Source of the DNA: CAVVSD01 sp963750895
Lineage (GTDB): Bacteria; Actinomycetota; Thermoleophilia; Solirubrobacterales; Solirubrobacteraceae
Direction of reading: 5' to 3'
DNA: 64,000 nt
Assembly: GCA_963750895.1 (NCBI GenBank)
Contig: CAVVSD010000006.1
Span: 868,001-932,000 of the forward strand
Part shown: positions 16,629 through 24,476 of the stretch, piece after piece
Layout of the letters: every line of letters starts with the position of its first letter
Numbering within the stretch: position 1 is the stretch's first letter
Translations under genes and position numbers: made by a program
Notes under the pieces: generated by a model
Told to the model about the DNA's origin: nothing
Databases searched by the model: none
The model's input: only the letters and a program-made list of their open reading frames with translations

Positions 16629-17860
16629 ACGAGATGCAGTTCTTCCACTTCGGGCTGATGCCGTACCCGTTCATCCCGCCGGGCTCGGAGATCGAGTCCA
16701 CCTGGGTCACGTTGTCCAACGCCCACTACGACCCGAAGGTCGGCGCGCGCCTGTACCAGGAGTACCTCAGCCAGGCCGTGCTCGCCGAGAAGCTCGGCTA
16801 CGACGGGACCTGCGTCAACGAGCACCACCAGAACGCCTACGGCACGATGCCCGACCCGAACGTCATGGGCTCGCAGATCGTCGCCCGGACGTCGAAGATC
16901 CCCGTCGGGATCATCGGCAACGCGCTGCCGCTGCACGACAACCCCGTGCGGGTCGCCGAGGCGGTCGCGATGCTCGACGTGCTCAGCGAGGGCCGGATCA
17001 TCTCCGGCTTCGTGCGCGGGACGGGCATGGAGTACCACTCGATGCGGGCGAACCCGGCCTACTCCCGCGAGCGGTTCTGGGAGGCCCACGACCTCATCCT
17101 CAAGGCGTGGACGGACGACGGCCCGTTCGCCTGGAAGGGCAAGCACTACGACATCCCGTACGTGAACCCCTGGCCGAAGCCCTACCAGCAGCCGCATCCG
17201 CCGATCTGGCTGCCCGGGACGGGCTCGGTGGAGACGATCACGGAGGCGGCGAAGCGCCGCTACCCGTTCATGATGGTCTTCGCGCCGCTCTCGTTCACGA
17301 AGCTCAACTACGAGATGTACCGCAACGCGGCCAACGAGGCCGGCTACGAGGCGTCACCCGAGCAGCTCGCGTTCTGCGTGCCGACGTACGTCGCCGAGAC
17401 GGACGAGATCGCGCACGCCGAGGCCCGCGAGCACTACATGTGGCTGTTCGGGACGGGCCTGAAGGTCCCGGCCTACCAGCACTTCCCGCCGGGCTACACG
17501 AGCGGGCGCTCGCTGCGCGGCATGCTCGAGGGCCGCGCGAAGTTCGGCATGAAGGACCACTGGGACCTCACCTACGAGGAGCTCGTGGACGAGCAGTACA
17601 TCATCGTCGGCTCGCCCGACACGGTCGCCGAGCGCCTGAACATCTACGCGGAGGAGTGCGGGGCGGGCGTCCACGTCGGCGCGTCGATGCAGGTCGGCAC
17701 GATGCCCAACTGGAAGGTCGTCAAGAACATGACGATCTTCGCGGAGGAGGTCATGCCGCGCTTCCGGCCGCCCGGCAACCAGCCGGCGTGGGAGCGGGGC
17801 GTCCCGCTGCCGGGCTCGGCGGCGCTCGTGACGCCGACGCCGGAGGCGGTCCCGGCCTAA
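16625..17860 (+). CDS. LLM-class flavin-dependent oxidoreductase (luciferase-like monooxygenase)
   Basis: A 411-residue protein of the bacterial luciferase/alkanesulfonate monooxygenase superfamily. It shows the N-terminal MQFFHFGLMPYPF strand, the LGYDGTCVNEHHQNAYGTMPDP core containing the active-site EHH motif, AVAMLDVLSEGRIISGFVRG, and the C-terminal GSPDTVAERL motif. Such TIM-barrel enzymes use FMNH2 (or F420) supplied by a separate reductase to oxidise aldehydes, ketones or similar compounds. No reductase gene is adjacent. It is translationally coupled to the upstream hydrolase and converges with RNase D, sharing four bases at the stops. Confidence 0.9.
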   Translation: MNEMQFFHFGLMPYPFIPPGSEIESTWVTLSNAHYDPKVGARLYQEYLSQAVLAEKLGYDGTCVNEHHQNAYGTMPDPNVMGSQIVARTSKIPVGIIGNALPLHDNPVRVAEAVAMLDVLSEGRIISGFVRGTGMEYHSMRANPAYSRERFWEAHDLILKAWTDDGPFAWKGKHYDIPYVNPWPKPYQQPHPPIWLPGTGSVETITEAAKRRYPFMMVFAPLSFTKLNYEMYRNAANEAGYEASPEQLAFCVPTYVAETDEIAHAEAREHYMWLFGTGLKVPAYQHFPPGYTSGRSLRGMLEGRAKFGMKDHWDLTYEELVDEQYIIVGSPDTVAERLNIYAEECGAGVHVGASMQVGTMPNWKVVKNMTIFAEEVMPRFRPPGNQPAWERGVPLPGSAALVTPTPEAVPA

Positions 17861-19032
17861 GGCACGGTCGTGATGTCGATCGCTCGGCTCTCGCCGACCC
17901 GCAGGCTCCTGCGGCCGGCGAGCAGCTCGAGCAGCTCCTCGCCGACGAGCTCGCGGCGCCACCCCTGCAGGGTGCGCGTCTCGGGCTCGGGGAGGCCGTC
18001 GCGCTGGGCGCGGATGATGCGCTCGAGATCCGCGCGCGCCGCGATGAGCTCGTAGGCGAGCTGCGCCTCCATCGCGCGGGTGCGCACGAGCGCCTCGCCG
18101 AGCGCGATGAGCGGTGCGTCCTGCGCGTCGGGCGGCGGCGGGCGCTGCCCGTCGGGCGGGATCGGCGGCTGCTCGCGGCCGCGGGCGACCGCGTCGAGGA
18201 GCCCCGCGCCGCGGCGGCGCAGCGTCGGCTCGCTCACGCCGCGGATCTGGGAGAGGGCCTTCTGGTCGCCGGGGCGTCGCCGCGCGATCTCGACGAGCGC
18301 CGCGTCGTTGAGGATCGTCGATGCGGGGCGATCCGCGCTGCGCGCGGTGTCCTCGCGCCAGGCGACGAGCTCGCGGGCGACGGCGCGGACCTTGCCGTCG
18401 AGGCCGTTGACGCGGGGGAGGCGCGCGAAGACGTTGTCGACGTCGCGCTCGTCGGACACGGCCTCCAGGGCGCGGCACTCCTCGCGCGCCCAGCCGAGGC
18501 GGTCGCGGTCGCCGAGGCGCTTCTGCAGCGCGTCGGTGACCTGGAGCAGATGCAGCACGTCCTCGCGGGCGTAGTCGATCTGCTCGTCGCTGAGCGGCCG
18601 TGCGTCCCACTTCGTGAAGCTCGCGCTCTTGCGCAGCCGCACGCCGAGGAGCTCGGAGATGAGCGCCTCGTAGCCCAGCTGGGCCCGCAGCCCCGCGAAG
18701 CCGGCGGCGAGCTGCGTGTCGAAGATGTTGCGGACGTCGGTGTTCCACGTGCGCTTCAGCAACGCGACGTCCTGGCGCGCCGCGTGCAGCACGAGCTCGA
18801 TCTCGGGGTCCGCGAGCGCCGCCGCGAGGGGAGAGGGGTCGACGGAGTCGTCGAGCGGGTCGATGACCGCGACCATGAGCTCGCCGCCGCGTTGGACGGC
18901 GACCTGCACGAGGCACAGGAGCGCCTGGTAGCGCCCCTCGCCCATGAACTCGGTGTCGATCCCCAGACGCCCGGCATCCCGCGCAGCCGACGCGAGGTCT
19001 GCGACGTCGGCTGAGCTGGCCAGCGGTGTCAC
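17857..19032 (-). CDS. rnd: Ribonuclease D
   Basis: A 391-residue protein from GTG 19032. The DEDDy exonuclease motifs are present: GIDTEFM (Asp, Glu), FDTQLAAGFAG (Asp) and YAREDVLHLL (Tyr, Asp). A C-terminal HRDC domain follows (about 215-300; ALSQIRGVSEPTLRRRG). RNase D trims tRNA 3' ends and other stable RNAs. The N-terminus is set by GTG ahead of TPLASSADVADL; upstream in-frame codons do not match the family. It is the last of a leftward group with the membrane protein and gluQ genes. Confidence 0.92.
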   Translation of the reverse strand: MTPLASSADVADLASAARDAGRLGIDTEFMGEGRYQALLCLVQVAVQRGGELMVAVIDPLDDSVDPSPLAAALADPEIELVLHAARQDVALLKRTWNTDVRNIFDTQLAAGFAGLRAQLGYEALISELLGVRLRKSASFTKWDARPLSDEQIDYAREDVLHLLQVTDALQKRLGDRDRLGWAREECRALEAVSDERDVDNVFARLPRVNGLDGKVRAVARELVAWREDTARSADRPASTILNDAALVEIARRRPGDQKALSQIRGVSEPTLRRRGAGLLDAVARGREQPPIPPDGQRPPPPDAQDAPLIALGEALVRTRAMEAQLAYELIAARADLERIIRAQRDGLPEPETRTLQGWRRELVGEELLELLAGRRSLRVGESRAIDITTVP

Positions 19033-19043
19033 GGCGGGGAACC

Positions 19044-19322
19044 CTATCCGTCGTCGCGGTCCGAGCGACGATCGTCGGGCCAGCGGCCGTGCCGATCGAA
19101 GTACGCGCGTGCCTCCGCCTCGCGATCGCGCTCGCGGTCTCCGCGCACGCCGACCCGGTGCAGGACGTTCAGCAGCCACACCGACAGGCCCGCGCTGATG
19201 ATGAGCGCGCCGCCCTCCGCCCAGATGTCGTCGTTGCGGATCGCCGCGACGACGAGCATCACGAGGCCGATCACGCAGAGCCCGATCGGCAGCCACCAGC
19301 GGACCAGGCGGATCCGGGTCAC
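19044..19322 (-). CDS. Small membrane protein, unknown
   Basis: A 92-residue protein starting GTG at 19322, overlapping the gluQ stop by four bases. Two hydrophobic segments (WWLPIGLCVIGLVMLVVAAI and GGALIISAGLSVWLLNVL) are followed by a highly charged tail (RGDRERDREAEARAYFDRHG) that ends in Asp/Arg repeats. The tail has a pattern often seen in small actinobacterial membrane proteins of unknown function. Translational coupling with gluQ suggests co-expression. No function is assigned. Confidence 0.7.
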   Translation of the reverse strand: MTRIRLVRWWLPIGLCVIGLVMLVVAAIRNDDIWAEGGALIISAGLSVWLLNVLHRVGVRGDRERDREAEARAYFDRHGRWPDDRRSDRDDG

Positions 19323-20212
19323 GCCGCCACCAGCGGCCGGTCGAGACGTGTGGCGAGCTGCTCGAGCGTGGGCTCCTCGCCCGGCTCCGCCAGCCCGACG
19401 CTCGCGGCGAGCGCGGAGCGGACCTGCAGCGGCGTCTCCCCGAGCGCGATGCGGTCCGCCAGCGTCACCGCGCCGTGGCGCTTGGCCAGGCGGGCGCCGT
19501 CGGGGCCCAGCATGAGCGGCACATGGGCGTAGGTGGGCTCCCGCAGCCCGAGCCGGCGCGCGACGTGCAGCTGGCGGGCGGTGGTGTCGATGAGGTCCGC
19601 GCCGCGGACGACCTCGCCGATGGCCTGGGCGTCGTCGTCGACCGCCACCGCGAGGTTGTAGGCGGGTGCGCCGTCGTTGCGGCGGACCACGAGGTCGTCC
19701 ACGACGTCCTCCCGCGGCCCCAGCAGGCGGTCGGTGAAGGCGATGCGGACCGCACCCGCGTCCAGCCGCAGCGCCGGCGGGCGCCCGCTGCGCTCGCGCT
19801 CGGCGCGTTGCGCGGCGCTCAGATGCCGGCACGTCCCGGGGTAGGCGCCCTCCGGCAGCGGCCCGTGGGGGGCCGATGCGGCCTCGCGGATCTCCGCCCG
19901 CGTGCACCAGCAGCGGTAGAGCGCGCCCTGCCGGTCGAGGCGGTCGATCGCGTCCTCGTAGATCCCGGTGCGCTCGGACTGCCGGACGACGGGCTCGTCC
20001 GAGACGAGGCCGAGCGCGGCGAGGTCGGCGAGCTGTCCTGCCTCGTGCTCCGGCCGGGAGCGCGAGGCGTCGAGGTCCTCGACGCGGATCAGGAAGCGGC
20101 CGTCGCCCGCGCGGGCGAACAGCCACGCGAGCAGCGCGGTGCGCAGGTTGCCGAGGTGCAGCGGACCCGTGGGGGAGGGAGCGAAGCGCCCGTCATGTGA
20201 ACCCGGACCCAC
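19319..20212 (-). CDS. gluQ: Glutamyl-Q tRNA(Asp) synthetase
   Basis: A 297-residue class I synthetase fragment of the GluRS type. FAPSPTGPLHLGNLRTALL carries the HIGH-equivalent HLGN, and LAKRHGAVTL is the KMSKS-equivalent loop. Length and the absence of an anticodon-binding domain identify GluQ-RS (YadB), which glutamylates queuosine in tRNA-Asp rather than charging tRNA-Glu. A Cys-containing insert (LYRCWCTRAEIRE, later YPGTCRHL) supplies the zinc ligands seen in this family. It heads a leftward group with a small membrane protein and RNase D, giving a tRNA-related neighbourhood. Confidence 0.92.
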   Translation of the reverse strand: MGPGSHDGRFAPSPTGPLHLGNLRTALLAWLFARAGDGRFLIRVEDLDASRSRPEHEAGQLADLAALGLVSDEPVVRQSERTGIYEDAIDRLDRQGALYRCWCTRAEIREAASAPHGPLPEGAYPGTCRHLSAAQRAERERSGRPPALRLDAGAVRIAFTDRLLGPREDVVDDLVVRRNDGAPAYNLAVAVDDDAQAIGEVVRGADLIDTTARQLHVARRLGLREPTYAHVPLMLGPDGARLAKRHGAVTLADRIALGETPLQVRSALAASVGLAEPGEEPTLEQLATRLDRPLVAA

Positions 20213-20253
20213 GCATCGGACGATAGGGCGGGGCCGAGTAGCCTCGGGCGCCG

Positions 20254-20451
20254 ATGTCGAGCGACGAACCGACGCCAGGCGAGATCCCCTGCCCGCCGTG
20301 CCGGGGGACGGGGACCGTCGTCTCCAACCTCGGCGGCACCGCCCACGACGTCACGTGCCCGTGGTGCGAGGGCAGCGGCATGCTCATCCCGGGGCACGAC
20401 GCGCAGGCCGCCCGCCGCGAGGCGGCGGGCGAGGGCGAAGCGCCCGGCTAG
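20254..20451 (+). CDS. Small DnaJ-type zinc-finger protein
   Basis: A 65-residue protein with two CxxCxGxG motifs (CPPCRGTG and CPWCEGSG), as in the DnaJ central zinc domain, and nothing else recognisable. The spacing should bind one or two Zn ions. Such stand-alone modules occur near translation and stress genes, but their role is not established. It is divergent from gluQ and converges with the cupredoxin-like gene, with one base between stops. Confidence 0.7.
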   Translation: MSSDEPTPGEIPCPPCRGTGTVVSNLGGTAHDVTCPWCEGSGMLIPGHDAQAARREAAGEGEAPG

Positions 20452-20452
20452 G

Positions 20453-20836
20453 CTAGGCCTCGTCCTCGACGACGAGGGTCCCGATCGTCTTCCCGGAGTC
20501 CGTGGAGACGACGGCGAAGGTCCCCGGCTGCGTCGGGAGGATGTCGAAGAGGGCGGGCGCGCCGGGCGCCACGGGCTCGGATTCGCCGAAGTCCGGCAGC
20601 TCGACGCCGCCGGGCGCGTCGGACTCGACCGTGAGGTTCACGAGGTCGCCCACCTGGGCGCGCACCTCGTCGTCCTCGGGCATCGTCGCCTCGATCGTGC
20701 GCACGGGCGTGCCGCTCGCCGGGGGTGTGGGCGTCGTGGACGTGTCCGTCCGCGTGGAATCGCTCGGCGCCAGCGAGCCGAGGATGAGCAGCACGAGGAA
20801 CAGCAGCGCTACCGGAACGAGGAGCCGACGGGCCAT
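20453..20836 (-). CDS. Membrane-anchored cupredoxin-like protein
   Basis: A 127-residue protein from ATG 20836. An N-terminal anchor (LLVPVALLFLVLLILGSL) leads to a Ser/Thr/Pro linker and then a beta-rich domain (VGDLVNLTVESDAPGGVELPDFG, later PTQPGTFAVVSTDSGKTIGTLVV), which has the cupredoxin fold pattern. The usual copper ligands (Cys, two His, Met) are not present, so copper binding is unlikely. It is predicted on the outer face of the membrane. The fold call is by pattern and only moderate. A GTG at 20854 would extend it by six residues. Confidence 0.5.
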   Translation of the reverse strand: MARRLLVPVALLFLVLLILGSLAPSDSTRTDTSTTPTPPASGTPVRTIEATMPEDDEVRAQVGDLVNLTVESDAPGGVELPDFGESEPVAPGAPALFDILPTQPGTFAVVSTDSGKTIGTLVVEDEA

Positions 20837-20959
20837 ACGTCCAGAGATTGTCACGGTCGCCTAAAGAACCTGCAGCCGGAGCCGATCCATGGAGCAGTCG
20901 GACCCACCCGCTTCACCAAACCCCCCCCGTTCCACCAGCCTCAGGAGGCTGCAAACCCA

Positions 20960-21382
20960 ATGTTCAACCGTCTGAAGGACGAGCGCGGCTTCACGCTCAT
21001 CGAGCTGCTCGTCGTCGTCCTCATCATCGGCATCCTGGCCGCGGTCGCTCTTCCGACGTTCCTCGGGCAGCGCGACAAGGGCTTCGATGCGGACGCCAAG
21101 TCCAACGCCCGCAACCTGCAGACCATGGTCGAGAGCTGCGGCGTCGACAACGCCGGCGACTACACGCAGTGCGACACCGCTGCCAAGCTGACGACCGCCG
21201 GCGCCAACGTCGGCTCGCTGCCGGTCGGCACCGGCGCCGGCCAGGTCAACATCTCGGGCGCCGGCCAGGACGCGTACACCATCACGGCGTACTCGAAGTC
21301 CAAGTCCGGCACCAACCAGAAGACGTTCACCCTGGTCAAGACGGCGACGTCGCTGACCAAGGGCGGCACCGGCACCTGGTAG
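20960..21382 (+). CDS. pilA: Type IV major pilin, copy 1
   Basis: A 140-residue prepilin. The leader MFNRLKDERG precedes the conserved FTLIELLVVVLIIGILAAVALP helix (cleavage between Gly and Phe, Glu5 present). The globular part has two Cys (in ESCGVD and TQCDT) that could form the disulfide loop seen in pilins, and ends GGTGTW. The prepilin peptidase encoded at 26149 is the obvious processing enzyme. AGGAGG lies 11 bases before the ATG. A strong hairpin terminator follows, so this gene can be transcribed alone, as expected for a major subunit. Copy 2 downstream differs at two residues. Confidence 0.95.
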   Translation: MFNRLKDERGFTLIELLVVVLIIGILAAVALPTFLGQRDKGFDADAKSNARNLQTMVESCGVDNAGDYTQCDTAAKLTTAGANVGSLPVGTGAGQVNISGAGQDAYTITAYSKSKSGTNQKTFTLVKTATSLTKGGTGTW

Positions 21383-21414
21383 TCAGCCGGTTTCACTCTG
21401 AAGTGAAGTGACAA

Positions 21415-21436
21415 GGGCGGGCCTTCGGGCCCGCCC
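21415..21436 (+). terminator. Rho-independent-like terminator after pilin copy 1
   Basis: A perfect 9-base stem, GGGCGGGCC pairing with GGCCCGCCC around a TTCG tetraloop, follows the pilin stop by 32 bases. The downstream tract is only weakly T-rich (ttcgtcgttc), as is common in high-GC actinobacteria. Confidence 0.8.
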
Positions 21437-21526
21437 TTCGTCGTTCATGTGTCCGGTGACGGTCAAGATGCACCGCTCGCGACCGATGCACTGGATGACC
21501 CCCATGAAGGACAGGAACTCCTCACA

Positions 21527-21949
21527 ATGTTCAACCGTCTGAAGGACGAGCGCGGCTTCACGCTCATCGAGCTGCTCGTCGTCGTCCTCATCATCGGCAT
21601 CCTGGCCGCGGTCGCTCTTCCGACGTTCCTCGGGCAGCGCGACAAGGGCTTCGATGCGGACGCCAAGTCCAACGCCCGCAACCTGCAGACCATGGTCGAG
21701 AGCTGCGGCGTCGACAACGCCGGCAACTACACGAACTGCGACACGGCCGCGAAGCTGACGACCGCCGGCGCCAACGTCGGCTCGCTGCCGGTCGGCACCG
21801 GCGCCGGCCAGGTCAACATCTCGGGCGCCGGCCAGGACGCGTACACCATCACGGCGTACTCGAAGTCCAAGTCCGGCACCAACCAGAAGACGTTCACCCT
21901 GGTCAAGACGGCGACGTCGCTGACCAAGGGCGGCACCGGCACCTGGTAG
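21527..21949 (+). CDS. pilA: Type IV major pilin, copy 2
   Basis: A 140-residue prepilin, identical to copy 1 except at two positions in the loop between the pilin helix and the second Cys (GNYTNC here, GDYTQC in copy 1). The helix and cleavage site are intact, and both Cys are retained. It has its own upstream region (145 bases from the first stop) and its own terminator, so the two copies can be expressed independently. Which copy forms the pilus is unknown. Near identity suggests recent duplication or gene conversion. Confidence 0.95.
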   Translation: MFNRLKDERGFTLIELLVVVLIIGILAAVALPTFLGQRDKGFDADAKSNARNLQTMVESCGVDNAGNYTNCDTAAKLTTAGANVGSLPVGTGAGQVNISGAGQDAYTITAYSKSKSGTNQKTFTLVKTATSLTKGGTGTW

Positions 21950-21980
21950 TCAGCCGGTTTCACTCTGAAGTGACAGTGAA

Positions 21981-22005
21981 GGCGGGCCGATCCCTTCGGC
22001 CCGCC
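21981..22005 (+). terminator. Terminator after pilin copy 2
   Basis: A 9-base stem (GGCGGGCCG pairing with CGGCCCGCC, seven-base loop) starts 31 bases after the stop. It is similar in position to the first pilin terminator but has a different loop and stem length. Confidence 0.75.
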
Positions 22006-22022
22006 TTCGTCCTTCACGGTTC

Positions 22023-22434
22023 ATGACAATGACACGAACGCTCCGCGAACAGCACGGGTTCACGCTCATCGAGCTGCTCGTCGTGGTCCTGATCATCGGC
22101 GTGCTCGCCGCGGTCGCGCTCCCGACGTTCCTCGGGCAGCGCACGAAGGCCCAGGACGCCGAGGCGAAGTCCAACGTCCGCAACATGCTCTCGCAGGTGG
22201 AGTCGTGCGGCGCCCACGAGGGCGGCGACTACACGAACTGCTCGACCGCGACCGAGCTCGGCGTCGCGACGGAGCTGCTGGGCACCGCCGTGGGCCAGGT
22301 CAGCGTCAGCGGCACCTCCGCGAACGGCTACACGATCACCGGCTACTCCGAGACCGGCAAGACGTTCGTCGATCGTGCAGACGAAGACGTCGCGCACGCT
22401 CCCGGTCGGCGGCACCGGCTCGGGCACGTGGTAG
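22023..22434 (+). CDS. Type IV pilin-like protein, third copy, frameshifted
   Basis: MTMTRTLREQHG precedes FTLIELLVVVLIIGVLAAVALP and a globular domain homologous to the two major pilins, including the ESCG and NCST Cys pair. After GYSETGKTF (near 22368) the frame shifts by +1. The corrected end reads SIVQTKTSRTLPVGGTGSGTW and stops at 22434, matching the GGTGTW end of the major pilins. Corrected length is 136 residues. Without correction the frame runs on into the PilV-like gene. More divergent than copies 1 and 2, it may be a minor or alternative pilin. Confidence 0.85.
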
Positions 22435-22502
22435 CTCGGCCAAGCGTCGAGTCCGAGCCACCTTCGCTCAAGCCCGCGCCCAGGCTGACGACCACGAGAG
22501 GG

Positions 22503-23805
22503 ATGGCCTCTCTTCGTCGACTGCGCCGCCGGCTCGCCTCCGAAGGCGGCAGCCTGCTCATCGAGGTGCTCGTCAGCGCCTCGATCCTGCTCACGGTGAG
22601 CGCCGGCGTCGTGCTCGTCCTCATGACCTCGCACGCGCAGAGCGCCCTGCAGCGCTCCAAGGCGCTGGCCACGGACGTCGCGCAGACGAAGCTCGATGGG
22701 CTGCGGGCCATCGGATACAACGACCTGCGGCCGCTCAGCGAGACCACCACGGTCACCGAGGGCGGCATGGACTTCACGGTCGTCTCGGTCGCCACGCCGG
22801 TCTCGCAGACCGACGCGCCGACGGGCTGCCTCACCTCCCGCGCGCGGGACTACATGAGCCTGAAGACCACGGTCACGTGGGCGGAGATGGGCCCCCGCAA
22901 GCCCGTCGTCCTGCAGACGATGGTCGCAGCGCCCATCGGCGCCGGCGGCGGTCTCGTCGTCAGCGTCCAGGGCGCCACCGGCCAGGCCGTGCCGAACATC
23001 CCGATCACCCTGAGCTCCGGCGGCGGCTCGGCGACGACCGACGCGAGCGGCTGCGCCCGCTGGGACGCCGTCTCCGCCGGCTCCGGCTACTCGCTCAGCG
23101 CATCGGTGCCCGGCTACGTCCAGCCCAACGGCGAGCAGGACGTGAGCATCACGGGCCTGAACATCGCCGCGGAGGAGACCGCGCAGAAGAGCTTCGCGTA
23201 CGACCGCGGCGGCTCCGTCCGGCTCCAGTTCCAGCAGAAGACGACCGGCGCGTCGACCTGGACCAACGTCGATTCCGACGCCCTGCCGGCCGACGTCGTG
23301 CTCGCGGCCAGCAGCAACGTCACCAAGCCGGTCACGCCGGTCTCCGGCGCGGTCGGCTCGGCCGGGCTCTTCTACCCGTACCCGTCGACCGCGTACTCGG
23401 TGTACGCCGACAACTGCACGGCCGCGAAGCCGGCGACCGGCTCGCCGTCCACCACGACGCTCATCCCGGCAGGCGGCACCGCGCCGTCCGTGACCGGCTC
23501 GCTCCCCCTCCAGCTCCCGAACCTCAACGTCCGCGTGCTCAACGGCAACACGGGCTCCGACCAAGATCTGGGTCAAGACCGCGTGCGGCACGATCATCGG
23601 CCCCCGGGCGATCGTCGCCGACGGCACGATGAAGAACCCTGGGCTGCCCTACGGCACCGGGTTCACGGTCTGCGCCGTCGACGGCACGAAGAAGGTCTCG
23701 CGCACGGTCGACAACACGAGCTACAACGCGCCGAGCGCGACGACCACGAACATCCTGACCCTGCCGCTCGTCAGCGGCGGCTCCTGCCCCTTCGCGACGA
23801 CATGA
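22503..23805 (+). CDS. PilV-like minor pilin with large C-terminal domain, frameshifted
   Basis: About 433 residues after correction. A prepilin-like start (LRRRLASEGGSLLIEVLVSASILLTV in two parts, with Gly before the hydrophobic helix and Glu at position 5) is followed by a pilin-type stem. Next comes a carboxypeptidase-regulatory-like beta domain (LVVSVQGATGQAVPNIPITL, DASGCARWDAVSAGSGY). The last part, from about residue 354, is in the +1 frame (KIWVKTACGTIIGPRAIV, ending GGSCPFATT) because of one extra base near 23562. The stop overlaps the next gene's ATG. A long adhesin-like minor pilin at the pilus tip is plausible but inferred. Confidence 0.78.
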
Positions 23806-24476
23806 GCCGCGTGCGCAAGGACGAGCGGGGCTTCACGCTCATCGAGCTCCTGGTGACCATGTCCGTGGGCATGATCGTCATGGCCGGCATCCTCGGCCTG
23901 CTCGACATGACGCTGCGCGGCTCGACGACGTCGCTGGGCCGCACGCACGCCGTCCGCGAGGGCCGCGGCGCGATCGACCGCGTCGGCCAGGAGCTGCGCC
24001 TCGCGTCCTGCCCGGACACGGGCTCCGCGGTCATCTCCGCCGACGGCGACACCGTCAGCTACTACGTCGCCCGGCCGCTGAGCGACCCCCAGCTCGCGCC
24101 CGTCGTCGAGCGTCACACGCTCACCTACACCGCCGCCAACGGGACCATCGCGCTGACGGTCTCGCCCGGCACCGGGACGCCGCCCGTCTGGTCGGGGACG
24201 CCCAGCCGCCGCGCGATCCTCGGCACGGGCCTGTCGCGCACCGGCACGACCCCGATCTTCCAGTACCTGAGCTACGACGCCCCGGATGCCTCGGCGATGT
24301 CGCTCATCACCGCCCCGGTCCCTGCCGCGAGCCTCATCACGATCGCCCAGGTCCGCGTGACCTTCACCGCGCTCGGTGCGTACCCGAGCGCCGCCAACGG
24401 CAGCTCGCGCTTCCAGAGCGACGTCGCACTGCGGACCGACGACCCCTCCGACGAGGACAACACGCCCGAATGCTGA
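23802..24476 (+). CDS. PilW/PilJ-like minor pilin
   Basis: A 224-residue prepilin: MSRVRKDERG then FTLIELLVTMSVGMIVMAGI, with Glu5 and a clear cleavage Gly. The stem reads LDMTLRGSTTSLGRTHAVREGRGAID, typical of PilW/GspJ proteins, and a beta-rich domain follows (DTVSYYVARPL, LITIAQVRVTFTALG). It starts inside the stop of the PilV-like gene and its last codons overlap the start of the PilX-like gene, so the three minor pilins are one coupled unit. These proteins are thought to prime pilus assembly. Confidence 0.85.
   Translation: MSRVRKDERGFTLIELLVTMSVGMIVMAGILGLLDMTLRGSTTSLGRTHAVREGRGAIDRVGQELRLASCPDTGSAVISADGDTVSYYVARPLSDPQLAPVVERHTLTYTAANGTIALTVSPGTGTPPVWSGTPSRRAILGTGLSRTGTTPIFQYLSYDAPDASAMSLITAPVPAASLITIAQVRVTFTALGAYPSAANGSSRFQSDVALRTDDPSDEDNTPEC

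Larger units (their letters stand above)
20960..21973 (+). repeat. Tandem duplication carrying two near-identical pilin genes
   Basis: Bases 20960-21406 and 21527-21973 are direct repeats with offset 567. By eye I find six substitutions in 447 bases, all between 21158 and 21184. They change two residues (Asp to Asn and Gln to Asn) in the first Cys loop. The similarity begins exactly at the start codon and ends about 24 bases after the stop, then both copies go into different hairpin terminators. Upstream regions are unrelated. Confidence 0.93.

Noticed and set aside
20960..21973. CRISPR array or mobile element at the pilin repeat
   Set aside because: There are only two long copies and each is a complete pilin gene; no spacer pattern, transposase or terminal inverted repeats are present.
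22023..24476. A single 817-codon protein fusing pilin, PilV-like and PilW-like domains
   Set aside because: The continuous frame is an artefact of two +1 shifts (22368 and 23562). Internal stops in the corrected frames (22434 and 23805), fresh prepilin signals and pilin-like ends show three genes.
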